From the IMG/VR virus record IMGVR_UViG_3300034101_001503, positions 1 through 44,811 of that record: DNA of 44,811 bases, one strand, 5' to 3'. Position 1 is the first letter of the stretch; each line of letters begins with the position of its first letter. The stretch is from a virus. Below are positions 5,761-14,608 of this stretch, one piece after another. The position numbers and the translations under genes are program-made. Below the pieces are notes generated by a model, which had not been told where the DNA came from, made no database searches, and was given only the letters and a program-made list of their open reading frames with translations.

Positions 5761-5992
5761 CGTGAGTGATTCCCTTTCTAGCCAGCAGAAGAGTGATGGC
5801 TGTCAAGGAGTTTCTAATCTCATGGATGTGACGATCGTGTCGAGTCAGGATCTCATCTACCTGTCTCTTCTCAAGGTCAAGACGCTGCTCAATCTTGTCC
5901 AATCTGGAATTGATTGTAAACAACATCTTGAACAATGGAGCCAACATCACGAAAATAGGCACCAGGATCTTGAGTACATCGTCAAACATCAT
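5750..5992 (-). CDS. Small membrane protein with coiled coil, candidate holin
   Basis: The 80-aa product has one N-terminal transmembrane segment (about residues 6-27, with ILVPIFVMLAPLFKMLF) followed by a charged, heptad-like helix (residues 30-70) and a polar tail. In T7 the same slot between tail fibre and small terminase is held by the holin gp17.5, so a holin is the best guess. The single membrane segment plus coiled coil would also suit an inner-membrane spanin, although no outer-membrane partner is seen. Its ATG overlaps the preceding stop as ATGA. Confidence 0.6.
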   Translation of the reverse strand: MMFDDVLKILVPIFVMLAPLFKMLFTINSRLDKIEQRLDLEKRQVDEILTRHDRHIHEIRNSLTAITLLLARKGITHDDQ

Positions 5993-6492
5993 GCTTGCAT
6001 GTCCTCGAAAGCGGTGATGCGGAGGCCACCAGCACCGGGCCAGTCCAGGCCCAATAGAGAAGCCGGACCAGTGGTAGGAGACACGGTTGAATACCGGTTG
6101 ACCCTGGAGACAACCACTCTAGTACCAGTCGTGTCCCTATCGACTTCCATCGTGTACGCTCCACCGGTATCTCCGTGACCAATGCACAATCTATTGGACA
6201 CATTAGCGGTCTTGGTGCCGCTGTACGATCTAAGGTTGACCCACGAAGCAAACGAAACGGTACTGTCGTTAGCGCCGTTGGTTGTCAGGATCTCGATGTA
6301 GCACATTCCAACGACGAACGCAAAGGTTGCCGTCTTGTCGGTAGAGCCGCCAGACAGGGTCTGGTGGATGGTTGCGACCTGTCCACCTCCAGTGGCGTCA
6401 GCTGCCCAAGCCGTGGCAGAGCCATTGTACTTGGGGATGTTGCCGGACGATGCACCAGTGGTCTTGAATTGATTGACGTTGATCTGCTGCAT
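5989..6492 (-). CDS. Fibre-tip or fibre-associated protein, 167 aa
   Basis: The protein begins MQQINVNQFKTTGASSGNIP and continues with PKYNGSATAWAAD, a pattern common in short phage fibre and receptor-binding proteins that start with a trimerisation/head segment. The rest is rich in Gly, Ser, Thr and short beta strands, consistent with a jelly-roll tip. It overlaps the tail-fibre stop by one base (TGATG) and is probably made together with it. Likely roles are distal receptor recognition or fibre assembly; the sequence does not decide. Its base composition is lower in GC than the proximal fibre segment, as often seen in exchanged tip genes. Confidence 0.6.
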   Translation of the reverse strand: MQQINVNQFKTTGASSGNIPKYNGSATAWAADATGGGQVATIHQTLSGGSTDKTATFAFVVGMCYIEILTTNGANDSTVSFASWVNLRSYSGTKTANVSNRLCIGHGDTGGAYTMEVDRDTTGTRVVVSRVNRYSTVSPTTGPASLLGLDWPGAGGLRITAFEDMQA

Positions 6493-7883
6493 CAGTCTCT
6501 CCTGAACAGGGTCGCGTTTGCCGCCCTAGTTGTAATGGTAGCGTTGCTTCCGGTCGCGGATACCCGCAAAGAAATAGACGTGGTGGTCAGGCGATCCCAT
6601 GTAAGGCGCCAACCGTGGCCAACACCTCCGGGAGAAATCGAGTAGACATGCACCGCTCCATTAGTGCTGCTGTTTGCATGAGATCCGGAGATAGCCGGAA
6701 CAACAAACGTCAAAGTAAAGTCTATTCCGGAGTCAACCAGTGGAACATTAATCATCGCCCCTCCAATCTCAAATGGAGCACCTGTGATGATATATGTTCT
6801 GTCCTTGTTAGTTCCAGTTCCATCGTTGAACACGGGAACCGAATAACACCACTTGTAAGTTGTGATGTTATCGACGTTTGCAGCATCGGTTCCAGACACA
6901 CCTGTCGCAAGAGACGTGATCTTGTTGCTGTTCATCGACACAGATGCCGTTGGGGAGGTCATCTGGTCAAGGCGGTTCTCACGGACTCCGGTGTCGAAGT
7001 CACTGATGTCGGTATGGACTGGAGTGGCCCACACGACATTCGGAGCTACGGTCTTGAGGAACTGACCATCAGTGCCTTCGTCGATCTTGGCAACGGTGAC
7101 GGCATCGTCCTGAATGGCGGACGTAGCCACACTGTTTGCTGTGATGATTCCGGAGATCACACCCTCGGGCCACGACAACAGAAGGTTGTCTGCATTGGCG
7201 GGAGCTGGAATGAAGGTGATGTTTCCAGATGCAATGGTGTAGTCGGTCGTGGGTCGCTGGCGAATGCCATTGACGTAGACAGACACATCCGAGGTATCCG
7301 TGATCGTGGAGATCGAGGCCGGAAGGCTGAACACCGAGGTGCTGCCATCTCCGGTGTAGGACGCGGTTCCCTGACCCGACAGAGTGGCAGGAAGGGCTCC
7401 GACCACAGCAGCCTGAAGTTGGTTCAGGGTGACGGCATCGGTGCCGGAGGTAGCCGCACCAAGGTTGGTGATGCGGTATCCACGACCCTCCCACTGGCCT
7501 GAGGTGTTGCGGACCATGGCATCGCCTTGGATGTCAATGGCCTCCTGGGCAATGAAGAACAGCTGGTTGCTGTCGAGGTCGAGGAGCTCGCTGGTCACGT
7601 TGGTGCTGTCGACGTAATCGACATACCGACTAGACTTGCGGGTGTCACGTGCGATCCGAAGGGTTTCCGACGACAGCAGGTTGGGCTGCGCACCGGTGAA
7701 GGTCACCGTCTTGCTAACGGTGTTGATCGTATAGTCCGTGGTGAACGTCAGGAGGACGCCATTGCGGTACACGTCGATCTGAGAGCTTACCGGTTCGACC
7801 GTCCCCTCCAGCAGCTGGATGCTGCTGAAGGAGAACGGTCCACTGGTCCCGGTTCCAGTATGATCGATGTATGAGTAGGCCAT
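6492..7883 (-). CDS. Tail fibre protein (T7 gp17-like N-terminus)
   Basis: The 463-aa protein starts with a domain like the T7 gp17 tail-attachment region (about residues 1-150: YIDHTGTGTSGPFSFSSIQL, DVYRNGVLL, TLRIARDT). A middle shaft follows with a second, related beta unit (VYVNGIRQRPTTDYTI) and a variable C-terminus rich in Thr, Ser and Gly. It attaches to the tail tube and binds the host surface. T7 gp17 is 553 aa. GC content falls from about 62% in a sampled line of the proximal part (7381-7440) to about 45% in the distal part (6781-6840), suggesting exchange of the binding end. Confidence 0.88.
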   Translation of the reverse strand: MAYSYIDHTGTGTSGPFSFSSIQLLEGTVEPVSSQIDVYRNGVLLTFTTDYTINTVSKTVTFTGAQPNLLSSETLRIARDTRKSSRYVDYVDSTNVTSELLDLDSNQLFFIAQEAIDIQGDAMVRNTSGQWEGRGYRITNLGAATSGTDAVTLNQLQAAVVGALPATLSGQGTASYTGDGSTSVFSLPASISTITDTSDVSVYVNGIRQRPTTDYTIASGNITFIPAPANADNLLLSWPEGVISGIITANSVATSAIQDDAVTVAKIDEGTDGQFLKTVAPNVVWATPVHTDISDFDTGVRENRLDQMTSPTASVSMNSNKITSLATGVSGTDAANVDNITTYKWCYSVPVFNDGTGTNKDRTYIITGAPFEIGGAMINVPLVDSGIDFTLTFVVPAISGSHANSSTNGAVHVYSISPGGVGHGWRLTWDRLTTTSISLRVSATGSNATITTRAANATLFRRD

Positions 7884-10800
7884 TACTTGAATCTCTCCAT
7901 TAGGAGCCTGGAGTACCAGGAGTTTACAACCGGTGTGTGTCCCTTGACGATGTTGTACATCGCCTCGTCGGGCTCTTCCTTGAAGAACCTGCCGACCGTC
8001 TGATTGTAGGTCGACAGGATGGTGCTGATCGAGCTGTTGCCTCTGGTGGAATCAAAGTTGAGATCACCAGGGGTAAAGGCATCGATCATCGACATGTAGG
8101 TGCTGTGGTGACCACCGAGCCACGGAGACTTCAGCCCGTTCTTGAAGTAGAACGCCGCCGGGTTGGTCTCGTAGTCGGAGATCACGTCATCCCATGTCTT
8201 CTTTCCCTTGGCCACGTCACGCGAGTTCTGGTAGATGGTCTCTCCCAGCATGACGGCACCGAACGTGAGGGCTGCTGCTTGCAGCGGCATGTTCGTGGCA
8301 CCGCGCATGGCGACGGTGGTGGCAAAGGATCTGCTGTACGAAGTGAGCTGGAAGAAGAGACGTCCAAGCGCATTCGCAACAGGAACCGACTGGGCAATGC
8401 CAGCGGTGGGAACGTGGAAGTTGTGGGCATCCGTCAGATAGCTGACAAGTCCCATGTATGCACGGTCTCCAAGACCATGCAGTCTGTTCAACTCGAACAC
8501 TCCGCTAGGGGACACCCCTGGGAGCGAGAGGGCGTTCTCAAGCTGATCCACGACCTCCCTGTTGAGGAGGCCACTGTGGTTCATCCTAAGGGCGACATCG
8601 TATGAGATACCGGCTCTGGAGCACGCATCCCGGAACCGTCTGGCGGTCTCGGGAGTCTGGCGTGCGACAGGACCGATGGCTTCGAGTTCCTGAACAAGCG
8701 TTCGCATCCCACCGATGCTGTTCATCAGGTGGCGCTTCGCCATTCTGTCTGCCGTGATACGAGCAACGCCCGAGGCCCACTGGAGCAGACCGCCTCTGAC
8801 GGCTGTCTCTCCGAGCGCCTCGATTCCAGCGATTGCCGATCCCTTGACGCGGCCCATGGTCTGGTTGGTGCCGTAGTTGAGCTCATGCTCGGCTCCGGTC
8901 ACGACGTTCCTGAATCGGCGCCAGGGCTCGACGAACCGATCCCACATGGTGAGACCGACCGACGATCCGGCTCCGACGTGGGAGTGGGTCATGGTGGTGT
9001 ACTGGTCGACGGCATGCGCAATGTCCTGCATCGCGTTGATGTCGTTGGTGCGCCACAGTGCCTGCATGGCCTCGAGGACGCCTCTGATCGGACCGCCGTG
9101 GCGGTTGGCAAAGGCGGCTCTCGGAACCTCTCCGACGGTACCGGCAAGACCCCAGAACGAACCGGTGGCAGTTTTGATCAGTCCTGCGCCTGCACGGAAG
9201 GACGTGTCAAGCATGTCGGTGTGGGTGTACTGGGTTCTACCGAAGGCCATGTCGGCCTTCTCGCGGACAAGACGGACGATGTTCGCCGCCTCAGCCGTGA
9301 TCTCGGGATCACCGACAGCAGCAAGCCGCTCGGCGACAATGTCGAGGAGCTCGTTGTAGGTGACGTTGGTCTGACCCGTCAGACGACACAGCTGGGCCTG
9401 GAACATGAGTTCAGGACCGGTCGTGTGGATGTACTGACGGAGACCTTCCAGGGGATTCTGGATGAAGTACTCGCTGAGACGGGGATCTGAGAACGTATCG
9501 TTGTCAAGGACTCGACCGCGTGCGGAGTTGGTGGAGTGCGTGTAGCGCCATCCTCCCATTCCGTCCGTGGTCATGGAGTTGCTGAGCCTGTTGACCGACT
9601 CCGTTCCCATGCGGGTGGCATGGGCATCGATGATGGGACCAAGAGTGGCTTCCATCGACGGATCGTAGGCGGTTCCTCTGGCAAGTCCTGCCTCGTCGCA
9701 GATCTCGGGAGTCAGCTCCTGTCCCGGTCGGCGCATGCGGTCTGCATACACGTCTCGGAACTGCTGTGCTGCCCTTGTTCTGTTTCCTGCAATCTGATCG
9801 ACGACCGGAAGGCGAGGACGGTAATGCTCGACCTGAGGATCGCGTCCGTGGACGGTCCTGTAGGCATCTGCATACGCATCGTACGCTTCTCGGAGTCGTG
9901 TGTAGACATCTAGTTCTCCACCCCTGAGGGCAGAGACATCTCCACTGTCTAGGGCTGCGTTGATTCTTGCAAACGCATCCGGAGTGCTGTGGCTGAGACC
10001 TGCTGCCTGTGCTGCACCTGCGGCACGGTTCAGGTACATCTTGCCCTTGCTTCTGTAGGTCTCGAGCGTATGGACAACATTGCCGACAAGGCCATGCGAC
10101 CGCTCAAGCGCCTCAGGCCTGTCAAGCATGTTGAACACGGTGACAAGTAGGTCAAGGTCACGGGACACGGCATGGACCTTTCCGAATCCAGTGCCGATCG
10201 TCATGAGCCTGAGCATCTGGCCACCGAGCCGTCTGAAGAACGGACTCTGGGCCATGCTGGCCATCAGTCTGTTGGTGGCGACGATTCTATCGCCTTCACC
10301 TCCGGAGACCGATCCAAGCCAATCTGCAAGAGCACTCTTTCTATCGTCTGCGGTTTCCTTGGCAGTCGCCTTTTCAGGGGTTGCCTTCTTGGCCTTGGCG
10401 GCTGCTTCCTTGACAGTCATTTGAGGATCGGAGACGACCTTCTTGAAGCGGTGTGCTTCAAATCCAGACGTCAAGTCTGGATAGAGTGTAGGTTCTTCTC
10501 TTGCAATCTCATCGATCGTGTTCATCACGCGATCAAGTTGAGTTTCTTCTCTGGTTCCTCTCTTGATGCCAAGAAGATCCTTAACAAGATCCACAAACTC
10601 TTCCCATGCGCTTCTGTTGGTATCCTTTAGCTTGATGCTTTTCAGTAGATCTCTAAACCCTGAATCAGAGTAGGCTTGAGCCATGAACTCGTCAAGGTTT
10701 CGCATGGCATATTCAGTGCCAGTTGCCCTGTCAATCAGCCTACCACCTCTAAGGTTGGCTTCTCCACCGGCGTTTAACGTTCTGGCTAGATCGGAATCGG

Positions 10801-13800
10801 CTCCAATATGCTCAAGTACATCTCGATAGGATCTAATTAGGCGCTTTACCGCTTCATTAGTTCCATTCTTGAGATATGTATCCAGCATCTTGAAGTAATT
10901 TCTGCCAGTCAGCCTTTCGTTCAATCCAGCTTCCCTGATGGCTTTGACAACCTGATGGTAAGTCGCAGCGTGGGTTGCTTCATGGACAAACGTTCTAGAA
11001 CCCGCTGTAGGTGTCAGCTGGATACTACCGGATGAATTGTAATTAGATCTTTTAGTCGATGCTGAAACCTCGTATGGAGTCCTAGCTGCCTCATCCGAAA
11101 GATTTCTATCTAGACGCGTAGCTAGTTCGCCAAACTCAGGGTCAGACGCAAGTTCCTTGAGACCTGATGTTACCGTTCCTGACTCGGATATGCGCGTTCC
11201 CGTAGCAGCAGCAGCCCCTGAAGGAGTAGTGTAGGATGTATCGGGATACTCTACAGTGATTGCGGCTCTTCTGCCACTCATGCTTACCCTGATCTGTGGC
11301 ACACGCTCTCCACGCTGAATAGCGGAGAGAGCCTCTGCATAGGCGTCCTCGAGTTCAACCCATCTGGGAAGATTCGAGATGTTGCCGAACTCGTCGTAAA
11401 GACGAGCCGTAAGGGAGGCGATTGGTCGTCCAGCTTCCTGTGCGACCTTGATTGCCGCCATCAGCCTTGACAGGGCAACGACATCGTCGGACCTTGGGGT
11501 GTTCCCATGGAGCGATGAACGCCTGACATAGACTTCCTGCGCGCTCTCGACTCTGGTGATCTTCTTGGAAAGGCTGTCCCTTTCCTTGGTCACGCTCTCG
11601 AGTTCCCTTCGTGCAGCCTTGACGGAAGGAGACTTGTCTGTGTTACCCTTAGCGAGAAGGTCCCTTAGTTCTACCTGCAACTTGTCGACAGCATCCGTGG
11701 TGGAGGCGAGCAGACGACGGTTGGCATCGAATGCAGTCTGTGCACCAAGTTTGGCTACTGCCTTCCTAAGGTCGGCTCTTAGCTTTGGACCGTCGGCACC
11801 ACGCTCGCCGAGTTGACGCTTGATGTCTGCGATCTTATCACTGAGCCGTGCGTTGGCCGTAGTTACGGTAGGTGCTTCGGTGATTCTGGTGGTCTCGGGA
11901 CGGGGAGGAGGGGTAAAGGTACCGGCTCTCTTGTCCATCTCGGTCGTAATGCGCTTTGCCGCTCGATCCAGGGCCTTGGCCTTGCGTTCGAACTTCTCGG
12001 CCATCTTGACGACCTGAGCCCTACGATCGGCAGACATGATGGAACCATTGGCCAGTTCACGGGCCTTGGCGGCTCGGGACTTGAGGTCATTGGCCTCGAG
12101 AGTCATAGCGACTCTCTTGGCATCCATCTGAGGATTGTCCGCTGCTTCTCGCTTGAGCTGATCGACCTGATCTCCCAGATTGCGCTCGAACAGTGCCATC
12201 TCGTCATCAATGCTGGGAAGCGGTCTGACGGTGGTCTTGGTTCGGACGGGTCGGCTGGGGAACATTCCCCGTGCCAGCATGTCTTCGGCAGATCCCGCTC
12301 CGTAGACCTCGTCGACAAGGGAGACGTTGTGTCTCTGATTGTCGACGACGCTGCGAGCGGTCTGGCGCATGATGGAACGGAATCCGTTCTCGGTCATGTG
12401 ATACTGTTCGACAGGAAGACCGAACTCCATGGAGAACTCTTTGCGGAGGTCTCCTGCCTTTCGGTATACCTTCCTGATGTTGCTGATCTTGGTACCGAGG
12501 TACTGACCTGCACGATCCTCGAACCGATGCATGTCCTCGATTGCCTTGAGTAGACGGGCCTGAGCGGCCTCGAACTCCGCACGGTTGAGCGGGGACACGG
12601 CATTCATGTTGCCAGGATCCATGCGACGGGCATCGTCGGCAATGGCCTCTCTGGCCATCACATGGAGATCATTGGCAGTAGCATCCGGATCCATCAGCTT
12701 GTTGAGGATGCGGTTGGTGCCATCCTGCGGATACAGGACACGACCATTGATCATGTTCTTCAGATCGTCAGCGGCCCTGCGGACATTGGAATAAGCCTTG
12801 ATCTTGCGGTTGAGGTTGCGACCCCAGCTTCGATCTGCCTTGTTGGCCTCGTCGATCAGGGAGTCGAGGTTGGCGAGGACGCTTCCAGCCTTGGCCTTCT
12901 GCTTCTCCCACATCCGCTCCATGGCTTCGACTGCCTCGAACCAACGGGCTTCCTTGATATCGTCGATGGCCTTGACAAGGTCTGCCTGAACCGCATCGTC
13001 CCAGTGGGCGCTACGCTGAGCAGAGACCTCGTCAAGGGTCTTCTGAAGGGCATCGGCCTCGACCTTTGCCACACGGGCGTCCAGATCTCGGACGGCTACG
13101 AGACGATCAAGGTGGTCCTTGTCGGCATTCATCAGCCAACGTGCGAGACCCTCCTCATCGACTCCACCCGCCCTATTCTTGAACCAGTCAAGCATCCACT
13201 TGTAGTTGTTGTACTCACCGTCGCCAACGATGCGGCGAAGGTACTCGGATGCCTTCATGCCATACCACTGGGAGGGATTCTCACCACCGGCTGCAACCCA
13301 GTCATCCAACTCAGACTGCCATCGCATGGACTCGGCGTGGTTTAGGGCGCGAAGACGGAACTTCTCCGTGAGCTTCTCGCCAAGCTCCGCAGAGTTGGGA
13401 CGGTTGGCCTTGATCCAATCGGAGAGTTCCTGAATCTGATCCGGGGTACGATACCCAAGACGACTCATCTCATCCGCATTGCGGATGGTGCCCATGATCG
13501 GGCTATTGCTGTCCTCGGTGAGCCCGACGACAGACTCCAGATTCGATCTGGATCGATACATACGGTCCTGGAACGCAATGTCACTGGGAGTAGACAGGTG
13601 ACCGTTGCCATGGGCACCGAGCTGCTCCAGGTCTCTGGCTGCAGAGATTGCATCCTCGGATCCCGGACGCCCCATGCTCTTGAAGCCACCCGACAGTGCG
13701 GTGACACCAGCCGTGAATCCGGCTGCAATGCCTGCACCGATCAGGACGTTGTCGACCCAGTTGTCATCCAACTGCGACGAACCGTAGATCTTCTGCTGAT

Positions 13801-14599
13801 CGAGATTGAACGCCACGTAGTACGAGTAACCCGCCTGGGATCCGTCCATCGTGTTCCAAAGAAGATTGCCAGCAAAGGAATACGCCTTGTTCTGCTCGAA
13901 GAAGTACGCGATCCTCTGGGCTCGGCTGAGGCTGTTGACGGCAGTTCCTGCACGTACAGCCGTAGCGGCTCCTGCTCCGATCCTGGCCGTTGCTGCCGTT
14001 GCTCCAAGCGGAGCGACAATCAGGGGGTCGACCGTGACGTAGTTGAGCACGGCAGAGGTCGACTTCATCAGACCGTAGGTGACGAAATTGGAGTCGGCAT
14101 CGTATGCCTCAATCCTCTTCCGGGCCTTGAAGACCTCCGTGATGTGACTGACTCTGGAGCTAAGGTTCTGAACCGAGGTCGCGGTGTTGCTGAGATCCTT
14201 GACCAGCTGCTCGTAGCCACCGGGTCGTTCATCGCCAGCGGCGACGAGAAGACGTCTGGTCATCTCATCGACACCGTCGAGGTACTCCTTGACCTTGGTG
14301 CTGCGATTTTCAATAAACTGGGGGTCGACTGTTTCATCGGCGCCCAGTACGATGTCTGTGATGTAGCGCTGCGGAGTTCGGAATGCACCGAACAACCAAC
14401 GTCCACTCCCACCCTCGGTGGAGCCGTAGATGGCTCGGTCACCGAGGGTGGAAATGAACGACTGCTCGCTAGTATCGACAAACGGGGTAGCCGTATCGAT
14501 AAAATTCGTTGGCTGAGTGGGAACGATTGGAGCCCTAAGCCCAGGAAGCTGCTCTTCGACCTTAGGATGAGAATACCAACTGTTGTTAGGGTTGTCCAT
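7883..14599 (-). CDS. Giant internal virion (ejection) protein with embedded zincin
   Basis: At 2238 aa this far exceeds T7 gp16 (1318 aa) but lies in its position between the gp15-like and fibre genes. The N-terminus has hydrophobic stretches near 180-310, the middle is long charged helix and coiled coil (about 450-1050), and the C-terminal part (about 1500-2238) resembles gp16-type proteins (ALGRLFFQLTSYSRSF). No lytic transglycosylase motif is seen. Instead an HEATH zinc-binding motif occurs at residues 1206-1210, with a likely third ligand Glu1304 (NLDEFMAQAYSD), as in phage polyvalent-protein metallopeptidases. The DNA of this domain (about 10440-11260) is visibly poorer in GC, suggesting insertion. 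It probably helps carry the genome across the envelope. Confidence 0.85.
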   Translation of the reverse strand: MDNPNNSWYSHPKVEEQLPGLRAPIVPTQPTNFIDTATPFVDTSEQSFISTLGDRAIYGSTEGGSGRWLFGAFRTPQRYITDIVLGADETVDPQFIENRSTKVKEYLDGVDEMTRRLLVAAGDERPGGYEQLVKDLSNTATSVQNLSSRVSHITEVFKARKRIEAYDADSNFVTYGLMKSTSAVLNYVTVDPLIVAPLGATAATARIGAGAATAVRAGTAVNSLSRAQRIAYFFEQNKAYSFAGNLLWNTMDGSQAGYSYYVAFNLDQQKIYGSSQLDDNWVDNVLIGAGIAAGFTAGVTALSGGFKSMGRPGSEDAISAARDLEQLGAHGNGHLSTPSDIAFQDRMYRSRSNLESVVGLTEDSNSPIMGTIRNADEMSRLGYRTPDQIQELSDWIKANRPNSAELGEKLTEKFRLRALNHAESMRWQSELDDWVAAGGENPSQWYGMKASEYLRRIVGDGEYNNYKWMLDWFKNRAGGVDEEGLARWLMNADKDHLDRLVAVRDLDARVAKVEADALQKTLDEVSAQRSAHWDDAVQADLVKAIDDIKEARWFEAVEAMERMWEKQKAKAGSVLANLDSLIDEANKADRSWGRNLNRKIKAYSNVRRAADDLKNMINGRVLYPQDGTNRILNKLMDPDATANDLHVMAREAIADDARRMDPGNMNAVSPLNRAEFEAAQARLLKAIEDMHRFEDRAGQYLGTKISNIRKVYRKAGDLRKEFSMEFGLPVEQYHMTENGFRSIMRQTARSVVDNQRHNVSLVDEVYGAGSAEDMLARGMFPSRPVRTKTTVRPLPSIDDEMALFERNLGDQVDQLKREAADNPQMDAKRVAMTLEANDLKSRAAKARELANGSIMSADRRAQVVKMAEKFERKAKALDRAAKRITTEMDKRAGTFTPPPRPETTRITEAPTVTTANARLSDKIADIKRQLGERGADGPKLRADLRKAVAKLGAQTAFDANRRLLASTTDAVDKLQVELRDLLAKGNTDKSPSVKAARRELESVTKERDSLSKKITRVESAQEVYVRRSSLHGNTPRSDDVVALSRLMAAIKVAQEAGRPIASLTARLYDEFGNISNLPRWVELEDAYAEALSAIQRGERVPQIRVSMSGRRAAITVEYPDTSYTTPSGAAAATGTRISESGTVTSGLKELASDPEFGELATRLDRNLSDEAARTPYEVSASTKRSNYNSSGSIQLTPTAGSRTFVHEATHAATYHQVVKAIREAGLNERLTGRNYFKMLDTYLKNGTNEAVKRLIRSYRDVLEHIGADSDLARTLNAGGEANLRGGRLIDRATGTEYAMRNLDEFMAQAYSDSGFRDLLKSIKLKDTNRSAWEEFVDLVKDLLGIKRGTREETQLDRVMNTIDEIAREEPTLYPDLTSGFEAHRFKKVVSDPQMTVKEAAAKAKKATPEKATAKETADDRKSALADWLGSVSGGEGDRIVATNRLMASMAQSPFFRRLGGQMLRLMTIGTGFGKVHAVSRDLDLLVTVFNMLDRPEALERSHGLVGNVVHTLETYRSKGKMYLNRAAGAAQAAGLSHSTPDAFARINAALDSGDVSALRGGELDVYTRLREAYDAYADAYRTVHGRDPQVEHYRPRLPVVDQIAGNRTRAAQQFRDVYADRMRRPGQELTPEICDEAGLARGTAYDPSMEATLGPIIDAHATRMGTESVNRLSNSMTTDGMGGWRYTHSTNSARGRVLDNDTFSDPRLSEYFIQNPLEGLRQYIHTTGPELMFQAQLCRLTGQTNVTYNELLDIVAERLAAVGDPEITAEAANIVRLVREKADMAFGRTQYTHTDMLDTSFRAGAGLIKTATGSFWGLAGTVGEVPRAAFANRHGGPIRGVLEAMQALWRTNDINAMQDIAHAVDQYTTMTHSHVGAGSSVGLTMWDRFVEPWRRFRNVVTGAEHELNYGTNQTMGRVKGSAIAGIEALGETAVRGGLLQWASGVARITADRMAKRHLMNSIGGMRTLVQELEAIGPVARQTPETARRFRDACSRAGISYDVALRMNHSGLLNREVVDQLENALSLPGVSPSGVFELNRLHGLGDRAYMGLVSYLTDAHNFHVPTAGIAQSVPVANALGRLFFQLTSYSRSFATTVAMRGATNMPLQAAALTFGAVMLGETIYQNSRDVAKGKKTWDDVISDYETNPAAFYFKNGLKSPWLGGHHSTYMSMIDAFTPGDLNFDSTRGNSSISTILSTYNQTVGRFFKEEPDEAMYNIVKGHTPVVNSWYSRLLMERFK

Positions 14600-14608
14600 G
14601 TTCTTGCC

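Noticed and set aside
7883-14599. Lytic transglycosylase domain expected for a T7 gp16-like protein
   Set aside because: No catalytic Glu with the usual ES-G motif could be found in the N-terminal part.
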